Source: Desmodesmus armatus (taxonomy: Eukaryota > Chlorophyta > Chlorophyceae > Sphaeropleales > Scenedesmaceae). Taken from it: a stretch of DNA of 64,000 nt. This document shows positions 22,656 through 36,617 of the stretch, piece by piece. The stretch is taken from positions 29,267 through 93,266 of the forward strand of contig VIIQ02000860.1 of the NCBI GenBank assembly GCA_007449985.2, read 5' to 3'. Position 1 is the first letter of the stretch; each line of letters begins with the position of its first letter. The position numbers and the translations under genes were made by a program. The notes beneath the pieces were generated by a model. The model was not told the origin of the DNA. It saw nothing but the letters and a program-made list of their open reading frames with translations, and did no database searches.

Positions 22656-24138
22656 GGGCCTGGGGAGGGGGTGGAGTAGTAAGGGCAGCATCCTCAACAG
22701 CAGCGGCACGCACACAGCCCCTGCCAGCTGGGTGTGCCACCACACCAGCGGCTCTGTCTCAGCAGCAGCAGCAGTAGTGTTCGCGCAACAGCGCCAAGGC
22801 CCACAGCAGCAGCACTGTGCTGCAGCAGCTGCTGCCGCGTGCGCACGAGCAGTTGTTAGTAGGTCGTGAAGCTGCAGTCTGTTGGGTTATGCCAGCTGCC
22901 AGCAGCAGCAGGGCAGGGAGGGGGGGGGGTGCGAGAGCAGCATCAGCAGCAATAGCAGTACATACGAAGCCCCACCCGCAGCAGCAGCTACTCCTTTGTG
23001 TATCCGCAGGAGCGGCTTCATGCTGGGGCAGCAGCACCCAGCCAACGCACCAGGTTTTGCTCCAGCAGCAGCTGTTGCGCAAGCAGTGCTTTGTAGTTGG
23101 TGACAGCTGCGGGCTGATGGCCTTTGCCTGCGTCAGCTGCAGCAGGGCAGAACCTGGCATGCAGCAGCAGGAGCTGCACCCCCTTGGTACATTGGCACCT
23201 GCAGCTGCATTGCATCACCAGCGAGAGCAGCAGCAGGGGCAGTGTGGGGTTTAGGAGGCGGCTGCTGTTGTGTATGAGGTGTGAGCACAGTAGTTGAGAA
23301 CTGTGGAACACAGCTCTGGCTGGGTGTGGAGGGAGTGCTGCGTTGGGTGTAGTCATGCAGACTTCACTGTACTGTACTGTACTGGCTGGCACCATTGGTT
23401 GCAAGTGTGCTGTCCTGTGTTCTAACGGGCCTTTCCAACCTGTAATGTTGTCATCATGGTGGTGGTGGTGGCGGTGCTGCTAGATGTATTTTGCAAGCAA
23501 GGGCTCCGGTGTGGACAGCAAGGGCATACTTGAGCATCCATGCAAGACGTACTGCTTGCAGATTATGCCAGCTCATTACCTGTGCTGCAGCCAACATGAA
23601 CAACGCAGTAAGTCTGCAATACACCACCTTGCCCTGGCCGGCAACCTTGAAATGCATTCGCAGATATCAACACGCAATGTCAAGTAAAACAAATGTATCG
23701 TTCCCGTCAAGCTACGGATCGGATGTAACCGAGGGAATCGGCGGAGAGCAACCGCCACAACGGTCTTATGTTGTGCTCCAAACAACCAAACAGTATCTAA
23801 TACCGTTTTAGACTGAGCAATACACGTCAACCAGGGGAGGCTGTTTGGTGTTTGCCCCCAGTTTGTTTTCCCGCTCTGCTGATTCATCGTGCCAGTTTCA
23901 CCAGCCTTGCCCTTCCTTGGCAGTTTGTTCTCTCTTTCACCAGCTCAACCTCGCCAGACAAACTGAACAATTTGCCGACTAGTTCAGCATCCGGCAGTCG
24001 CTGCTGCTGCTGACCATCGAACTACCGAGCTTTTTCGCAGACAGCAACTGGAAGCAACAATATGACCCTCAGGTTCTCTTTATAGCCAGCAGGAGTTGAA
24101 CAGTAGCTCTGAAAGGCGACCAGTCTGGAGGCAGCAGC
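22656..24138. other. Intergenic stretch between GYF gene and GT37-like gene
   Basis: The first ~800 bases are CAG-rich and probably the 3' UTR of the GYF gene, with TGTAA at 23441-23445. Bases 23660-24138 are less repetitive and should hold the promoter of the next gene. I see no ORF worth calling. Confidence 0.5.
23441..23445 (+). terminator. TGTAA polyadenylation signal of the GYF gene
   Basis: TGTAA 786 bp past the stop codon at 22655, in a CAG-rich 3' flank. Confidence 0.4.
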
Positions 24139-25436
24139 ATGGCTGGCCACAGCAGAGGACCCAGGGTCATCAGGTGTCAACTCCTGCTGCTGGTGCTGCT
24201 GGCTGCTGCAAGCCTCTTCATCGTATGCATTGCCGAGAGCAGCACTTCAGACAATGGGTGCACAGGTGAGAGTCTGGCTGGGGTTTGCTTGTGTCTATGG
24301 CAGCTGTGGGGTATGTGGGGTTGGCTTGGTGTCCATGCCACCCCGGTGTGGTGACTACAGCCTGGCCGTGTGAGAGGAGCTGGCTCTCAGGGCTCAAATA
24401 TCACCAACAATACTGTTCAATGTCGACCTGCCATGTTATTTCTACCTAAGGGGGGTGCAGAAGGTCAACAGCAGCAACAGCAGCAGCAGCAGCAGCAGCA
24501 AACCACACACTGCATGGCAGCTCGAGCAGTTTGGTCTGCCTGACGGGAGAGTGCCTCGCACTAGGGGCAGCAGCTGCAGCAGGGAACACCACAACATGTT
24601 TCATAGCCTTACTGCACCTGAATTGCAGTGTAGCATCACAGTGCAGTCAACTTTGTGACAAATCATGCACTCTGCAGCTCCGTGCCCTTGCAGCTGTGAC
24701 TCCCTTTGGAGTTCCGGCAGCATGCAATCCAACAGCAGCTTGTGGAAGTCCATCCAGTACCCCTTGCCTAGTTATGCTTGTGCAGCAAGCACAGAAACAG
24801 CTATAGAACAGCCTTGTACCTAGCGCAGTATACAGGTGTACCTCTACACAGCTGGCACAATAGCTCGGAACCATCCCTCTGCCCCCCCCCCCACCACCAC
24901 CACCACTGTGAGTGAGTCACCAAGCTCACACCTGACATGTTCTGTCCTGTGCCTCGATGTGCCGCTGCTAACAGGTGTTGACTGTGGTGCAGCACCCTCA
25001 TCTTCCACAGCAGCAGAACCAGCAGTAGCGCCCATCGCATCAGTTGCAGAGTCAGCAGCAGCAGCCTTAGTGTCAGCAGGGTCAGCTGTAGGGTCAACAG
25101 CACCAGGGTCGGGCTCAGAGCCGTATGATCTTGACAGCATACCTGACCTGGCCAGCCTGCTGCGCCGCCACCAGGCCTACCAGGTGTCAACCCTGTTGAA
25201 CAGCAGTGATGCTCACCCTGTTGCTGTCAAGGCGGTGCTGGTCAACTCAAACGACTTGGTGGGACTGGGCAACAGGGTGCCTGCAGCAGTGACAGGTAAG
25301 GTGTGAGCGGGGTGGGTGGGTGGGGGTGGGGGCCGTATGTGTGTGGGTTTTGGGCGAGGGGTGCAAGGAGCTCATTCCATGCTGGGAGCGCATTGGTCCT
25401 GCTGCCATGTGTGGCTACAGCTTGTCTGCACAGCCC

Positions 25437-25476
<40 letters not shown>

Positions 25477-26754
25477 CTCACCCTGTGGCTGTCAAGGCAG
25501 TGCTGGTCAAACGACCTGGTGGCACTTGGTTACAGGGTGCCTGCAGCAGTGACAGGTGAGGCGTGAGCAACATCTCCAGGCGTCTGCAGCAGCAAACGGC
25601 CCACACAGCAGGTGGCTTGCACAGCATCAAAGGACTGCCAATATCTCTAACAGCCGTCACACGGTGGCTTCCTTACGCACCCCACTGGCAGCCTGCCGTC
25701 TCCTGTCACCCCCAGTGCTGCGTGCTGACACAAGCATGCGGATGTTGCTGCTGCAGGCTTGTGCTGGCCCTGCTGACGAAGCGACTGTTCTTACTGCAGT
25801 CAACCTTTCAGTCCTATGTGGAGCTGCCCTTCCCTGGCGACTGGGCGCAGATGCGGCAACGGATCACTGGCAGCAAATGCAACATTCCCTGGAGGCGGTT
25901 TGCCGAGCCTAGCCTGGAGCTGTGTGACGACGCTTTCTTCGACGCGAAAGGCCATCGCAATGCCGACGTCTGGGCCTTCTCCTCGATCGATTACGATGTT
26001 CCCCTGCTGCAGATCAACCCGTCACTCGAGAAGTACTTTACGAAGTTCTTCCCAGACGGCGAGGTTTTTGCGTCGCTCATTCGGCATCTGTTGCACCGAC
26101 GCCACTGTTGGAGACGGCCATGCAGCCCTACCGACAAGACGCGCAGCAGTGCGCTGTCGGCATGCACATACGCACGCGCAAGTACGGGGGTGTGCGCGTG
26201 AAGCAATTCACAAGCATCACACGCATGGTCGCACAGGGGACGCCTGGAACCGTATTTGTGGCGTCGGATGCAAGCCTCTTCGAGCACGTACAACGGGGTC
26301 TACCGCAGCGGAAGGTCTGGTGGTCGGAGCACACCGAGGACGCTCTGCAGGCAGCAGCCAAGACCAAGGGGGCCAACCCTGGAAGCGAGTTGAGCGCTAT
26401 TTGGATGCGATGCTGCTGTCCAAGTGCAAGCACATCGTCCTCACCCGGCTTCTTCTTTGGTTCAGTGGCAGCTGGGTATGCCAGCGTTCACCCCGTGTTT
26501 GCCATCTTTGGCAAGCACGCAGACCCCTCCTCAACCCGTGGTTTTGGAAGTCAACTACCTCGGAGCCTTGCTTCTGGAAGGCATCCACCATGCATGTTGA
26601 CACGGACGAGCTGTCAACCCAGTTCAGGGACCGACACCCAATGTACCTCTACTACAACCAGTGTCACTACCAGTCACACCTGAGGGCAGTACCGCCCTAC
26701 CTCAAGTTGGCCACCAATGACACCTCGTACATTCAGACACTGCTGAACAGATGA
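24139..26754 (+). pseudogene. GT37-type fucosyltransferase homologue, frame-broken
   Basis: Plant GT37 enzymes move fucose from GDP-fucose to cell-wall glycans in the Golgi. Exon 1 (24139-24265) encodes a signal anchor (LLLLVLLAAASLFIVCIA). Exon 2 (24975-25295, joined in phase 1) has an Ala/Ser stem, then LLRRHQAYQVS and the donor-binding-loop signature GLGNRV. Exon 3 starts at 25757 (LVLALLTKRLFLL, STFQSYVELPFPGDW). Later parts carry family landmarks: VGMHIRTRK, TVFVASDASLF, HIVLT, SVAAGYASVHPVFAIFG and SEPCF, ending TNDTSYIQTLLNR. These landmarks are spread over different frames. The frame changes near 26091, 26378, 26445 and 26530, and the exon 2-3 join is one base short. Most breaks would be cured by single missing bases, so assembly error and recent inactivation are both possible. 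Family call is by motif only. Confidence 0.7.
25439..25555 (+). repeat. Poly-G tract and echo of GT37 exon 2 end
   Basis: A 38-base G run (25439-25476) precedes a copy of the last ~70 bases of exon 2 (HPVAVKAVLV and RVPAAVTG coding) with a gtgagg donor at 25556. The copy has lost bases that cover the GLGNR signature, so it is not a functional substitute. Confidence 0.85.
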
Positions 26755-29700
26755 GCTGCATCTGGGTGTTAGTGGTTTCAGTTGTGTTTGATGATGCAGC
26801 GAGGGAGAGACTTGACGGAAGGGCCGCAATATGATATTGGCAAAGCAGCCTAGCAGGAGGACCTTTCTCCAGTGCTTTCAATGTTCAACATGGTGGCACC
26901 TGCTAGGTGACTGTCAATGAGGCTCAGCACAAGCCTTCCTTGTGTTTTGTGGTGCAATGCAACCGCCTGCTGGGCTGCTGGTGGTTTGTATCTTGTGTGT
27001 TGTCGCTTGTGTTGATGCCTGCGCCACTGGCAAACTCCTGACAGCTGGGGATGTCAGGATGGATTGGCTACGCAGCAGCTGCCTGATGCAAGGCAGCTCC
27101 TCAGTCATCATGCAAATACACCTGAAGGCCCTGAGGGCCAGGTGTGCTCATCATTTGTAATGCTGTTTCATGATTATCATTGCAGAGTGCTGTCATGGTT
27201 GTGACTGAGTGAGAAAGCTAGCTTGGCCAACTTGGCTTGAATCACAGCGGCTGTGATTCGGCTCTACTCAACAGTGCCATTGCCAATCCTCATGCGATGC
27301 ATACTGCTGTTGCAGACGGCCTGCCCGCGGGGCGGCCGCCACCTGACAGGCAGTCAGTGACACAACGTTGACCGTTGGCGCGAGGGTGTACTGCACCCGT
27401 GACGGGTGCGGCAGGGTGTGCAGCGATGGTGCACCCGGCTATTTGCGAGCGATACTTTGTAGCAGCAGCTCTGCTGTTGCTGGCTGCGAGATTGTCCACT
27501 CCTGCACTGATTGACACATTCAGGGTGGCACCCTCAGTCAAGTCTGCAGCTGTGCACGCAAGACAATAATGAAAGCCGAAGTGAAGGCCGTGTCATAAGC
27601 TTGACGATCTGTTGACACACTCGACTGTTGACGCAGCATATTGCAAGGCCTCAGGGTGACTCAATTGTACAGGCTGTGTTGCTTGTTACACGGCCCCCAG
27701 GTGTGCCCCTGGGGAGTGGGATGTGGCCACGAGTGCCGTTGCCTAGACCCCCAGGAGTGTTGGTGTGAAGAGCCGTCCTCAACGGACGCGAGGCCAATGG
27801 GAAGAAGTCCTATGGCGTTAAGAGACCAAGGGGGTGTCTCTGTATTTTTTTTGTGTGTGGAACAAGCCAGAGGGTATCTGCCAAGCGCTTGTTGGCAACC
27901 ATGCCAGCCTGACAGTGCTGGCCGCTTTGTGAAGAGAGGCATATCCGAGAGGACTGAGTCATGTATTGTGATCCTGTGTGTCTTGGCCAACTTGTGGCTG
28001 TGGTGTCATGTGGGCCCTCTGCCTTGTGAGCACTGCTGCGACAGGGGCCGTCCAGCCACACAGTGTGGTGTCTGTCAGCGTGGCTTCATATGGCTGCAAT
28101 GTGCAGTTGATGTTGTTGTTTGCCATGTGCGATGCAACAGTGACTGGCCATACCAGCTGCTGTAACAGTATTCATAGTATGGAAGTGAAGCATCAGGAAG
28201 TCATAATCAAATATCATAATCAAATAGCCCCTGGCACCTCAACAACCCAGTCATACGATGAGGTGCTGCCACACAGCATCACGAGCTAACACTGAATCAG
28301 CAGGGGTTCTGTTTGTGAGGTTCATGCCTTGAACTTCATGGTTGCCACATGTACATTGCTGCCCGACTGCAACACCACACCAGCATCAAAACCACCCTCC
28401 ACCATGTAACTGCGTGCAGCCGTGGCCGACTGCCGGCGCCTCAAGAGCATGTAGGGCTGCCAAAGAAGAACAACACATCAACTGTGAATGGGCGCAACAG
28501 AGGTGCAGCGGTCTGTCGACCCCACAACATCCACATGCATGGGCGCCTGGCGCAGTGCTGCGCCATTGTACTGATCATGAAGGGCCACCCCTTCCACATT
28601 GTGTCCCCATTGTGACCGTCACAATGATGATGATACATATGATGATCATACACACAAGCATGCTTGTGTGTATGACTGTGCAGTGCCTGGTGCAAAACAC
28701 AACCCAGCCTGGAGGGGTCTGAACCCTGTTTGTTGAAACAGCACCTGCTTGCACGACAGTCCTAGCAAAATCGTGAAATTGAGGGCAGATGCTTGTCAGT
28801 ACTGATGAGTGTGGTAACACACTTGTCAATGTCCCCATCACACCGAACATCACCGTGAACAAAACGTGCTACAAGCAAATCTACTACCAGATGTGCACAA
28901 AGCTGCAGAGTGAAAAAAAATCACTGGCCTAGGGCGAAGAGCAGGAGGGACTTCACAACCATGCGCCCCAATCCTGGCAAGCTGAAGAGCAACGGCAGAA
29001 CAGGGCCTGTCATTACTGACTAGTGTCACTTGTGGTATCACACTTGCAGTGGTGTCGCATGGACTTTCGTCCACAAATCGTGTGTGATCAAACAACACCA
29101 TAATCAAATGTACTACAAGATACCCTACCCTAGCAGGTCTGCAAACAGCTGCAGGCAAATGCAGGATCGCTGGCGTAGAGCCCAGAGCAGCCAAGGCTTG
29201 ACAGCATGCACCTCGAGTGGTAGCAGAACAAGACTGGCTGGCTGCATGCTAGCAGCCTGTCTGCAGTCGACTGCTGCTGCTGCATACATTTGAAGAGAGA
29301 TATTAGTATCTTGTCTGTCATGTGACGGTCAATAAGAACAACTCTGCAAACAACTACAACAGCACCACCATGCACCAAAATGACAGCAGCGATGTGCCCG
29401 GAAGACCTTTTGCACGCTGTGCTGCACCCACACACTCAAACCAAATGGCCCAGTCCTACAGCTGCAACTCGCGATGGTGGTGGCACCAATGGGGAATGCA
29501 TATCTACCCCTTGTGTGGTGCACACCACACAAACATTGACGCACACAACACTGTGACAACAAACAAGCAGCAAAAGCAGGAAGACCCTCCCGTCATAACC
29601 AAAACAGGCAACAGCCTGGTCGCAAGGCCAGTCAGGACGACGGCTCTGGCCCAATCGCAAGGGCCAAGCACACACAATGCGATACAGGGGAAAAAGGCAG

Positions 29701-30227
29701 CTGCGTATGCCTGCATACCTCCGCCTGCATTTTCATTGGGTGGGTGCAACTGCGACTGAGTCGCCAGCATGAATGCAGGGGATAGCAGGTGGGTTGGCAT
29801 TGTTCGAGCCTAAACCCTGGTAGTCTGACGCACACGGTGGCAGTTCCAGCCACACAGCAGCAGCACAACAGCACGGCACTCGAGCGAAAAGATACTGCAC
29901 TGCAGTGTGTGTGTCGGACACACACACTGCTTGCTGTTGCTGCACAAACAGATCGTAACGGGGCAACTTCACGGTCTGTCTTCCTGTCCGTCCTAGAATG
30001 AAAAACAGCCTGTTGCGCATGCCCACGACACACCAGCACTCTTTCAGCACACAGAGGCAGAACGACCAACTAGCAGGACAAGCCTACAGGCAGCATCCCA
30101 GGACACTCTTCGAGGTAAAACCATAGGGCGAGAAAGGGTCAAGCCATAAATGTAGTAGGGCAAACAGCTCTGCACCTGACCATGATTGCTGAAACCCCTC
30201 CAAAGCCCACACCCTCTCCCACACCCT
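26755..30227. other. Convergent intergenic stretch
   Basis: TGTAA at 27156-27160 probably ends the GT37-like transcript. A Cys/Trp-rich open frame of 174 codons (27641-28165, +) has no recognised domain. Bases 28790-29020 and 29010-29230 share word order and look like diverged copies of one ~225-bp unit, with a third trace near 29310. Nothing here shows an exon chain. Confidence 0.45.
27156..27160 (+). terminator. TGTAA polyadenylation signal of the GT37-like gene
   Basis: TGTAA about 400 bp downstream of the terminal TGA at 26752. Confidence 0.4.
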
Positions 30228-30934
30228 CTAATGCCCCGACACACTGACAAGATGCTGCCGTGCGGCCAAATCCTTCACATAGGCGGCCATATCAAACCTT
30301 GTCCCATTGATTGCAAGCTCCTGCCCGTTTCCATACATGCGAGGGCCCCACATATTCACCAGGTGCAGGCCAAAGGCACAGCTGAGGGGCACACCCTGTT
30401 GAGAATCGACCCCTCCCCCTGGCAGCAGCAGCCCCGCCTCGTGAATACTGTAGGCTGCTACATGGTTGGGGTCTACGATACTCTTGTGGGCCCACCTGGA
30501 CACACAGCAGCAGCAGCAGCAGCAGCGGCGATGTAAGTGAGGAGGTGGGCCCCACAGGTTCACCAGGTGCAGTCCAACGGCACAGCTGAGGGGCACACCC
30601 CTTTGAGAATCAACCCCTCCCCCTGGCAGCAGCAGCCCCGCCTCGTGTATGCTGTAGGCTGCTACATGGTTGGGGTCAACGATACTCTTGTGGGCCCACC
30701 TGGACACACAGCAGCAGCAACAGCAGCAGCAGCAGCAGCAGCAGCGGCGATGTAAGTGAGGAGGTGGGCCCCACAGGTTCACCAGGTGCAGGCCAACGGC
30801 ACAGCTGAGGGGCACACCCCTTTGAGAATCAACCCCTCCCCTGGCAGCAGCAGCCACGCCACGTGAATACTGTAGGCTGCTACATGGTTGGGGTCTACGA
30901 TACTCTTGTGGGCCCACCTGGACACACAGCAGCA

Positions 30935-30970
<36 letters not shown>

Positions 30971-31170
30971 GCGGCGGCGATGTAAGTGAGGAGGTGGGCC
31001 CCACAGGTTCACCATATGCAGGCCAAAGGCACAGCTGAGGGGCACACCCTGTTGAGAATCGACCCCTCCCCCTGGCAGCAGCAGCCACGCCACGTGAATA
31101 CTGTAGGCTGCTACATGGTTGGGGTCAACGATACTCTTGTGGGCCCACCTAGACACACATACACACACAC

Positions 31171-31201
<31 letters not shown>

Positions 31202-32286
31202 GCAGCAACAGCAGCAGCAGCAGCAGCAGCAACAGAAGTGTATTCACCGTTGGGGGGTACTTGCACCAATCACAGATCTGGCTTCATTTCCATCATTGAC
31301 TGCAGAAGGTTGTCCATCTACAGACCACCTGTGATAGCCGTTGCTGGGACTGTCACCACTGCAGCGAACAGCTGTGCCCACCCACCTCCCCGCGCACGCG
31401 GAATCCCGCACCCCGTCCGCACACAGACTGTGGTGCGCACATGTGCACACACTCACCCACGCACGCCCACACCTCACGTATGTTGTACACCCCCCCCCCC
31501 CCCCCCCCCCCCCCAAACCTACTCAAGCAAGCGCAAACCTATAGCCCCCCCCCCAACCTGAACCTATCCGCACCATTCCCCATCTCTCCTCCCCACCCAC
31601 CTGTGTGGTATGTACCAGGGTGACTCTGGTATGGTTGGTCGTGCATCAACATACTGCCCTGACTGCTGCAGGAAGTCCCTCCAACCCAGCTGCACCAGTT
31701 GGGCCACATCACCCCCAGGGGGCTGAGGCTGGCAGGCCTTGTGGAAGAAGCGGCTGTCAGGGCAAGCTGCTGCCTGGGCTGCTGTCATGCCGTAGTAGGC
31801 ACTGTGACGCATCAGCCGAGCCTGAAGGCAGCAGCAGCAGCAGCAGCAGCAGCGGTGTGTGTGTGAACATTGTAGTAACAGCAGCCTCAAAAGGCAAGGA
31901 ACTGTCAGTTGAAGGGGAGGGAAGGGGGCTGAGGCTGGCAGGCCTTGTGGAATGGTTTGCTGTCAGGGCAGGCTGCTGCCTGCGCTGCTGTCAAGCCGTA
32001 GTAGGCACTGTGATGCATCAGCCGAGCCTGAACGGGTGGTGGCAGCGGCAGGAGCAGCAGCAGCAGCAGCGGTGTGTGTATGAATATCCTGGTAAGAGCA
32101 GCCTTAGAAGGCAAGGGCAACCGGGGGTGGTGTGGTGGTGGTGGTGGTGGTGGTGGTGGGGGGGGGGGGGGCATGCCTTGTGGAAGAAGCAGCTGTCGGG
32201 CCGGGTTGCTGTATGGGCTGCTGTGGGGCGGTAGTAGTGTCAGGCCCAGCACTGTGGCGCATCAACCAAGCCTGCAGGAAGTGTTT

Positions 32287-32332
<46 letters not shown>

Positions 32333-32718
32333 TTAGTGGAGACAAGCCACCTGGGCTCTGACGACCGTCTTCAACAAACGACTGAGCAGTCAGCTTGCCA
32401 AGGTCACACCTGGAGAGGTTGCGAAAAGGCAACGCCAACCCTGCACTGATGCACAACATGTCTGCGTCACGATTCACACGATGCCTGCATCATAATGCCA
32501 TCAACATGACAAAGGGTCGAGGGTGCCATCGACTTGCACTGACCTGTGCCAGACCTTCCAAGCAGCCGCCTGCAGTGAACGCCTCCTGGAAGGTACGGTG
32601 TGATGGCAGCACGTAGAACTCATCCTGAACACACACAGAGACAGCAGCAGTTACACATCATCATCATCAGCAGCAGTAACACAGCAGCGGCAGCAGCAGT
32701 TACACAGCAGCAGCAGCA

Positions 32719-32749
<31 letters not shown>

Positions 32750-35700
32750 TTACACAGCAGCAGTTACACAGCAGCAGCAGCAGCAGCAGTAACACAGCAG
32801 AAGCAGCAGCAGCAGCAGCAGCAGCAGCAGATGTTCTGGTCAGTGCAATGTTGTTCATTTGGCTGCCGCTGCATGACAGCAAGTGCAGATGTGTTGAGCA
32901 AGCTCAGCAAAGTCATCGTAGGGGGCCTCCAACAACTGATGCCCATGCCTGATCCCCATAAAGGCAACAGCCTTTGACGCAAAAAAAGCCCCTCAACTCC
33001 CCCACCACTGAACGTTTTCCCCATACCAGCTCTGAGCATGCAGCACTGCATGCACACACCTTGCCAACCGCCAACCACCAACCGCAGTGCCCCCCTCCCC
33101 CCCCTGCCCCCGGGCATCCTGCATTCTACGCACACTCCCCCTCTTTGCCGCCTTGTCCTGCTTATATGCACCTCCATCCAGGGCCCGCATCCCCTCAGTC
33201 CCCCCCCCCCCCCACACATCTACACACATACATACTTGCATGGCATACCCCCCCCCCCTCACACACATATGCATACCCCCCTCTCCTCACCAGGTCGATG
33301 AAAGCCAGCTTGATGTCGCGTATGCCCCATGTCGCCAGCAGCACCAGGTTGTGCCACAGGGACTGGTGGTAGTAGGGAGTGCCAGGGACAACAGCGCCAT
33401 CCTGGGGGCACGGAGGGACAGCACAGTGACAGAGAATGAGGGGGTGGGGTGGGGTGGGGGGGAGTTGTTGGGTTGGAGTATGATTAAGTCACCAACACAC
33501 AGCGCCATATATGGGACACCGATTGTTAGAGAAAGGACACCGTGTTGGGCCAACTCAACACTCCTGCCCCAGGTACAGTTCATTCAAGGCGGGATCAAAC
33601 AAGTGACATCAAACGCCCGGGGGGGGGGGGGGGGTGAGGGGGAGGCACATGATACGCCCATCCAACAACTCAGATAACACACTGCCAACTTTTTTGTTGC
33701 AACACCAGGCACGCGCCACAACCACAGCCCCAGAAGACGGCCATACCTTAGGAGCTATTGGTATGCACGGACAGCTGTAGGTGGACATACCGCACGCCAG
33801 CACGCCCCCTCCAACAAAACCTAGGCCCGTCCCACGCTGCCCCCCACCCCCCCGCCTTCACTCACCCACAGTATGATGAAGTAGGCACCTGCCCGCAGGC
33901 CTGGGCTGATAGGCCACCCTGCATTGCGGGGTGGCCTATCAGCTGAGCAGCAGCGAGCTTCCAGCATGCGCACAACCAGCATCACATACCCGAAAGTTGC
34001 CCACGCCCTCAACGCGCCAATGTGTCACACAAAACAGCTCTGTGAACGCCAACACGAGTCTGCACCCCCCCCCCCCCGCTCAGATAAACAACCCGCCCCC
34101 CCTGCCCTCTTGTTTTGATTGCAGCAGCCCACTCACCCACAGTATTATGAAGTCGGCCCCTGCCCTCAGGCCTGGCTGCATTGCCGGGTGGCCTATCAGC
34201 TGCGCAGCAACGGGATTCCAGCAGGCAAACAACCAGGACCCAATTTCTAACCGCACTGTCAACACACCAATGCGTTGCACAAACATCCGTGTATACACAA
34301 ACGTCTTCACCCCCTGCCCTGCTGATTCAATCAGCCCACTCACCCACAGTATAATGAAGTAGGCCCCTGCCCTCAGGCCTGGCTGCATTGCTGGGTGGCC
34401 TATCAGCTGAGCAGCAACGGGCCTTGTCAGCACCAGGATGGAGCCAGTGAAACCCAGCTGCTGGTGGTACTCAGTGTGCTGCGGGGGGGGGGGGGACAGG
34501 GCAGGCCAGGTTTTTAGGGCAGGGCATAAGAGCAGTGCAGGTCTTAGCCAGGTCCTAACCCCGGCCTCCTTGAGTCATGATGTAACATACCGCCCCCTCG
34601 TGCCGTCCAGCACCCCCATGCTGTTTAGCGCAGACTGTTCAGCAAGGCATGACTCTCTTGCCAGCCCCCCTACAACCATCGACCTCAACCTGTCACCTAA
34701 CGGGGCTCTGCTGTGTCTGCCCTCCTGGTCCTGCCCTCCCCTCGCCTCCCCTACTTCCACTCCCCCCCCCTCACCTGTGCCAGCAGTGCTGCAAAGCTGT
34801 CCATGTCCTGGTAGGGCTCACTAGCCTTCACCACAGCCCACACACCTGTGCGGTCATGGGCTGTGTGTGCAGCTGTTCACTTGGCCCTCACTGCCACCAC
34901 CTCACACCAGGAGTCATATCAACATGGCTACGCTGCCATCACCCCTGCCTCACACCACACCGCTGTCATCACTCCTGCCTGCTCCTGCTCCCCTCAACTC
35001 CCCTACTTTTCCTCTCCCCCCCCCCCACCTCGCCCCCTCACCTGTGCCAGCAGTGCTGCAAAGCTGTCCATGTCCTGGTAGGGCTCACTGGCCGTCACCA
35101 CACCCCACACACACCTGTGCGGTCATGGGCTGTGTGTGCAGCTATTCATTTGGCCCTCACTGCCACCACCTCACAGCAGGGGAGAGGAATGCGTAGCTAC
35201 GCCATACAGTGGCACACCCCCGCCCCACACCACCCACCAACCCTCCTTCCACACTCCTGCTCCTGCCCTCCCCTTGACTCCCCTACTCCCCCCCGCTCAC
35301 CATATCAACACGGCTACGCTGTCATCACCCCTGCCTCACACCGCTGTCATCACTCCTGCCTGCTCCTACTCCCCTCAACTCCCCTACTTTACCTCTCCCC
35401 TCCTCCCCCCCCCCCACCTCGCCCCCTCACCTGTGCCAGCAGTGCTGCAAAGCTGTCCATGTCCTGGTAGGGTTCACTGGCTGTCACCACACCCCACACA
35501 CATGGGCGGTTGCGGGCTGTGTGTGCGCCATGTCAGTAATCCCTCACTGCCACCACCTCGCACCAGAGGCTTAGCTACATCATCAACTATTAATCTATCA
35601 ACTGTCACAAGGTGACCTGCCTCACATTACCCACCAACCCGCCTGTTTTACCTTCCTGTCCTGCCCTCACCTCACCCCCCCCCTTCCCACCTTGCCCCCC

Positions 35701-36061
35701 TCCCCCCCCTCCTCACCTGCGCCAGCAGTGATACAAAGCTGTCCATGTCCTGGTATGGCTCACTAGCGGTCACCACACCCCACACACTGCCAGGCCTCAG
35801 GACAACACCTCCACCTGCTGCTGCTGCTGCTGCTGCCCCTTGGCTGCACTGTGATGCGTCCAGGCTGTGGCTGTGGTGTGACAGGGCCTGACTGGAGGTG
35901 AGGCGGTACTGGTGACCAGGGGACAGCCCAAGCGCCTCAACATGCCAGCCAGAGGGGATGCCTACAAAAGCATGAGGCAGAGGGGAACACAAGCAAACGT
36001 GTCCTTCAGAAGATGCAATGCAGTAGCAACAAAAACCACCTTCTTGAGAGGCAATTGATAC

Positions 36062-36092
<31 letters not shown>

Positions 36093-36580
36093 ACAAAACA
36101 ACTTGTCTTGAAGAGTGCCAGAGTTTCTGCCTGCACATCCACACAAGGGAGTTTGCAGTAGATAATACTGCTTCATTATTCACAGGCACCCCCCCCCCCC
36201 CCCCGGGCCGGTGACGTCGACCAGTGGATAGCCCGCGCCCCTCAACATGCCAGCCAGAAGGAATACCTGGGGCAGACAAAGGGGGTGGGGGTGGGGGGTG
36301 GGGGGGGGGGGGGAGGGCTAGGAACACAAACAAATTGAGGTGGCAAGGGATATAACTGACAACAAGGGACCGGACATGGCAGATCATCCGACCAGAAAGG
36401 TACACACGTGTGAGTGTGGGGTGTGTGTGGTGTGGGGTGCAAGGCATGTTTTGAGGCAGCAACCTTCTCGTTGCTTTGACACAGCAGCCCTCCTCACCCT
36501 TGCAGGTTAGACCAGCCACCCGTGTGCTGCTTCTCACCTGGGATCACTTCAGACTGCGGCAACGTCCAGCTGCGTGGCAC

Positions 36581-36617
<37 letters not shown>

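Noticed and set aside
24139..26754. Protein O-fucosyltransferase or GT23 identity for the frame-broken gene
   Set aside because: The GLGNR loop, SVAAGY..PVFAIFG and SEPCF order fits plant GT37 better.
27641..28165. 174-codon Cys/Trp-rich frame on the + strand
   Set aside because: No signal peptide, domain or regular Cys spacing, and no exon partners; probably chance.
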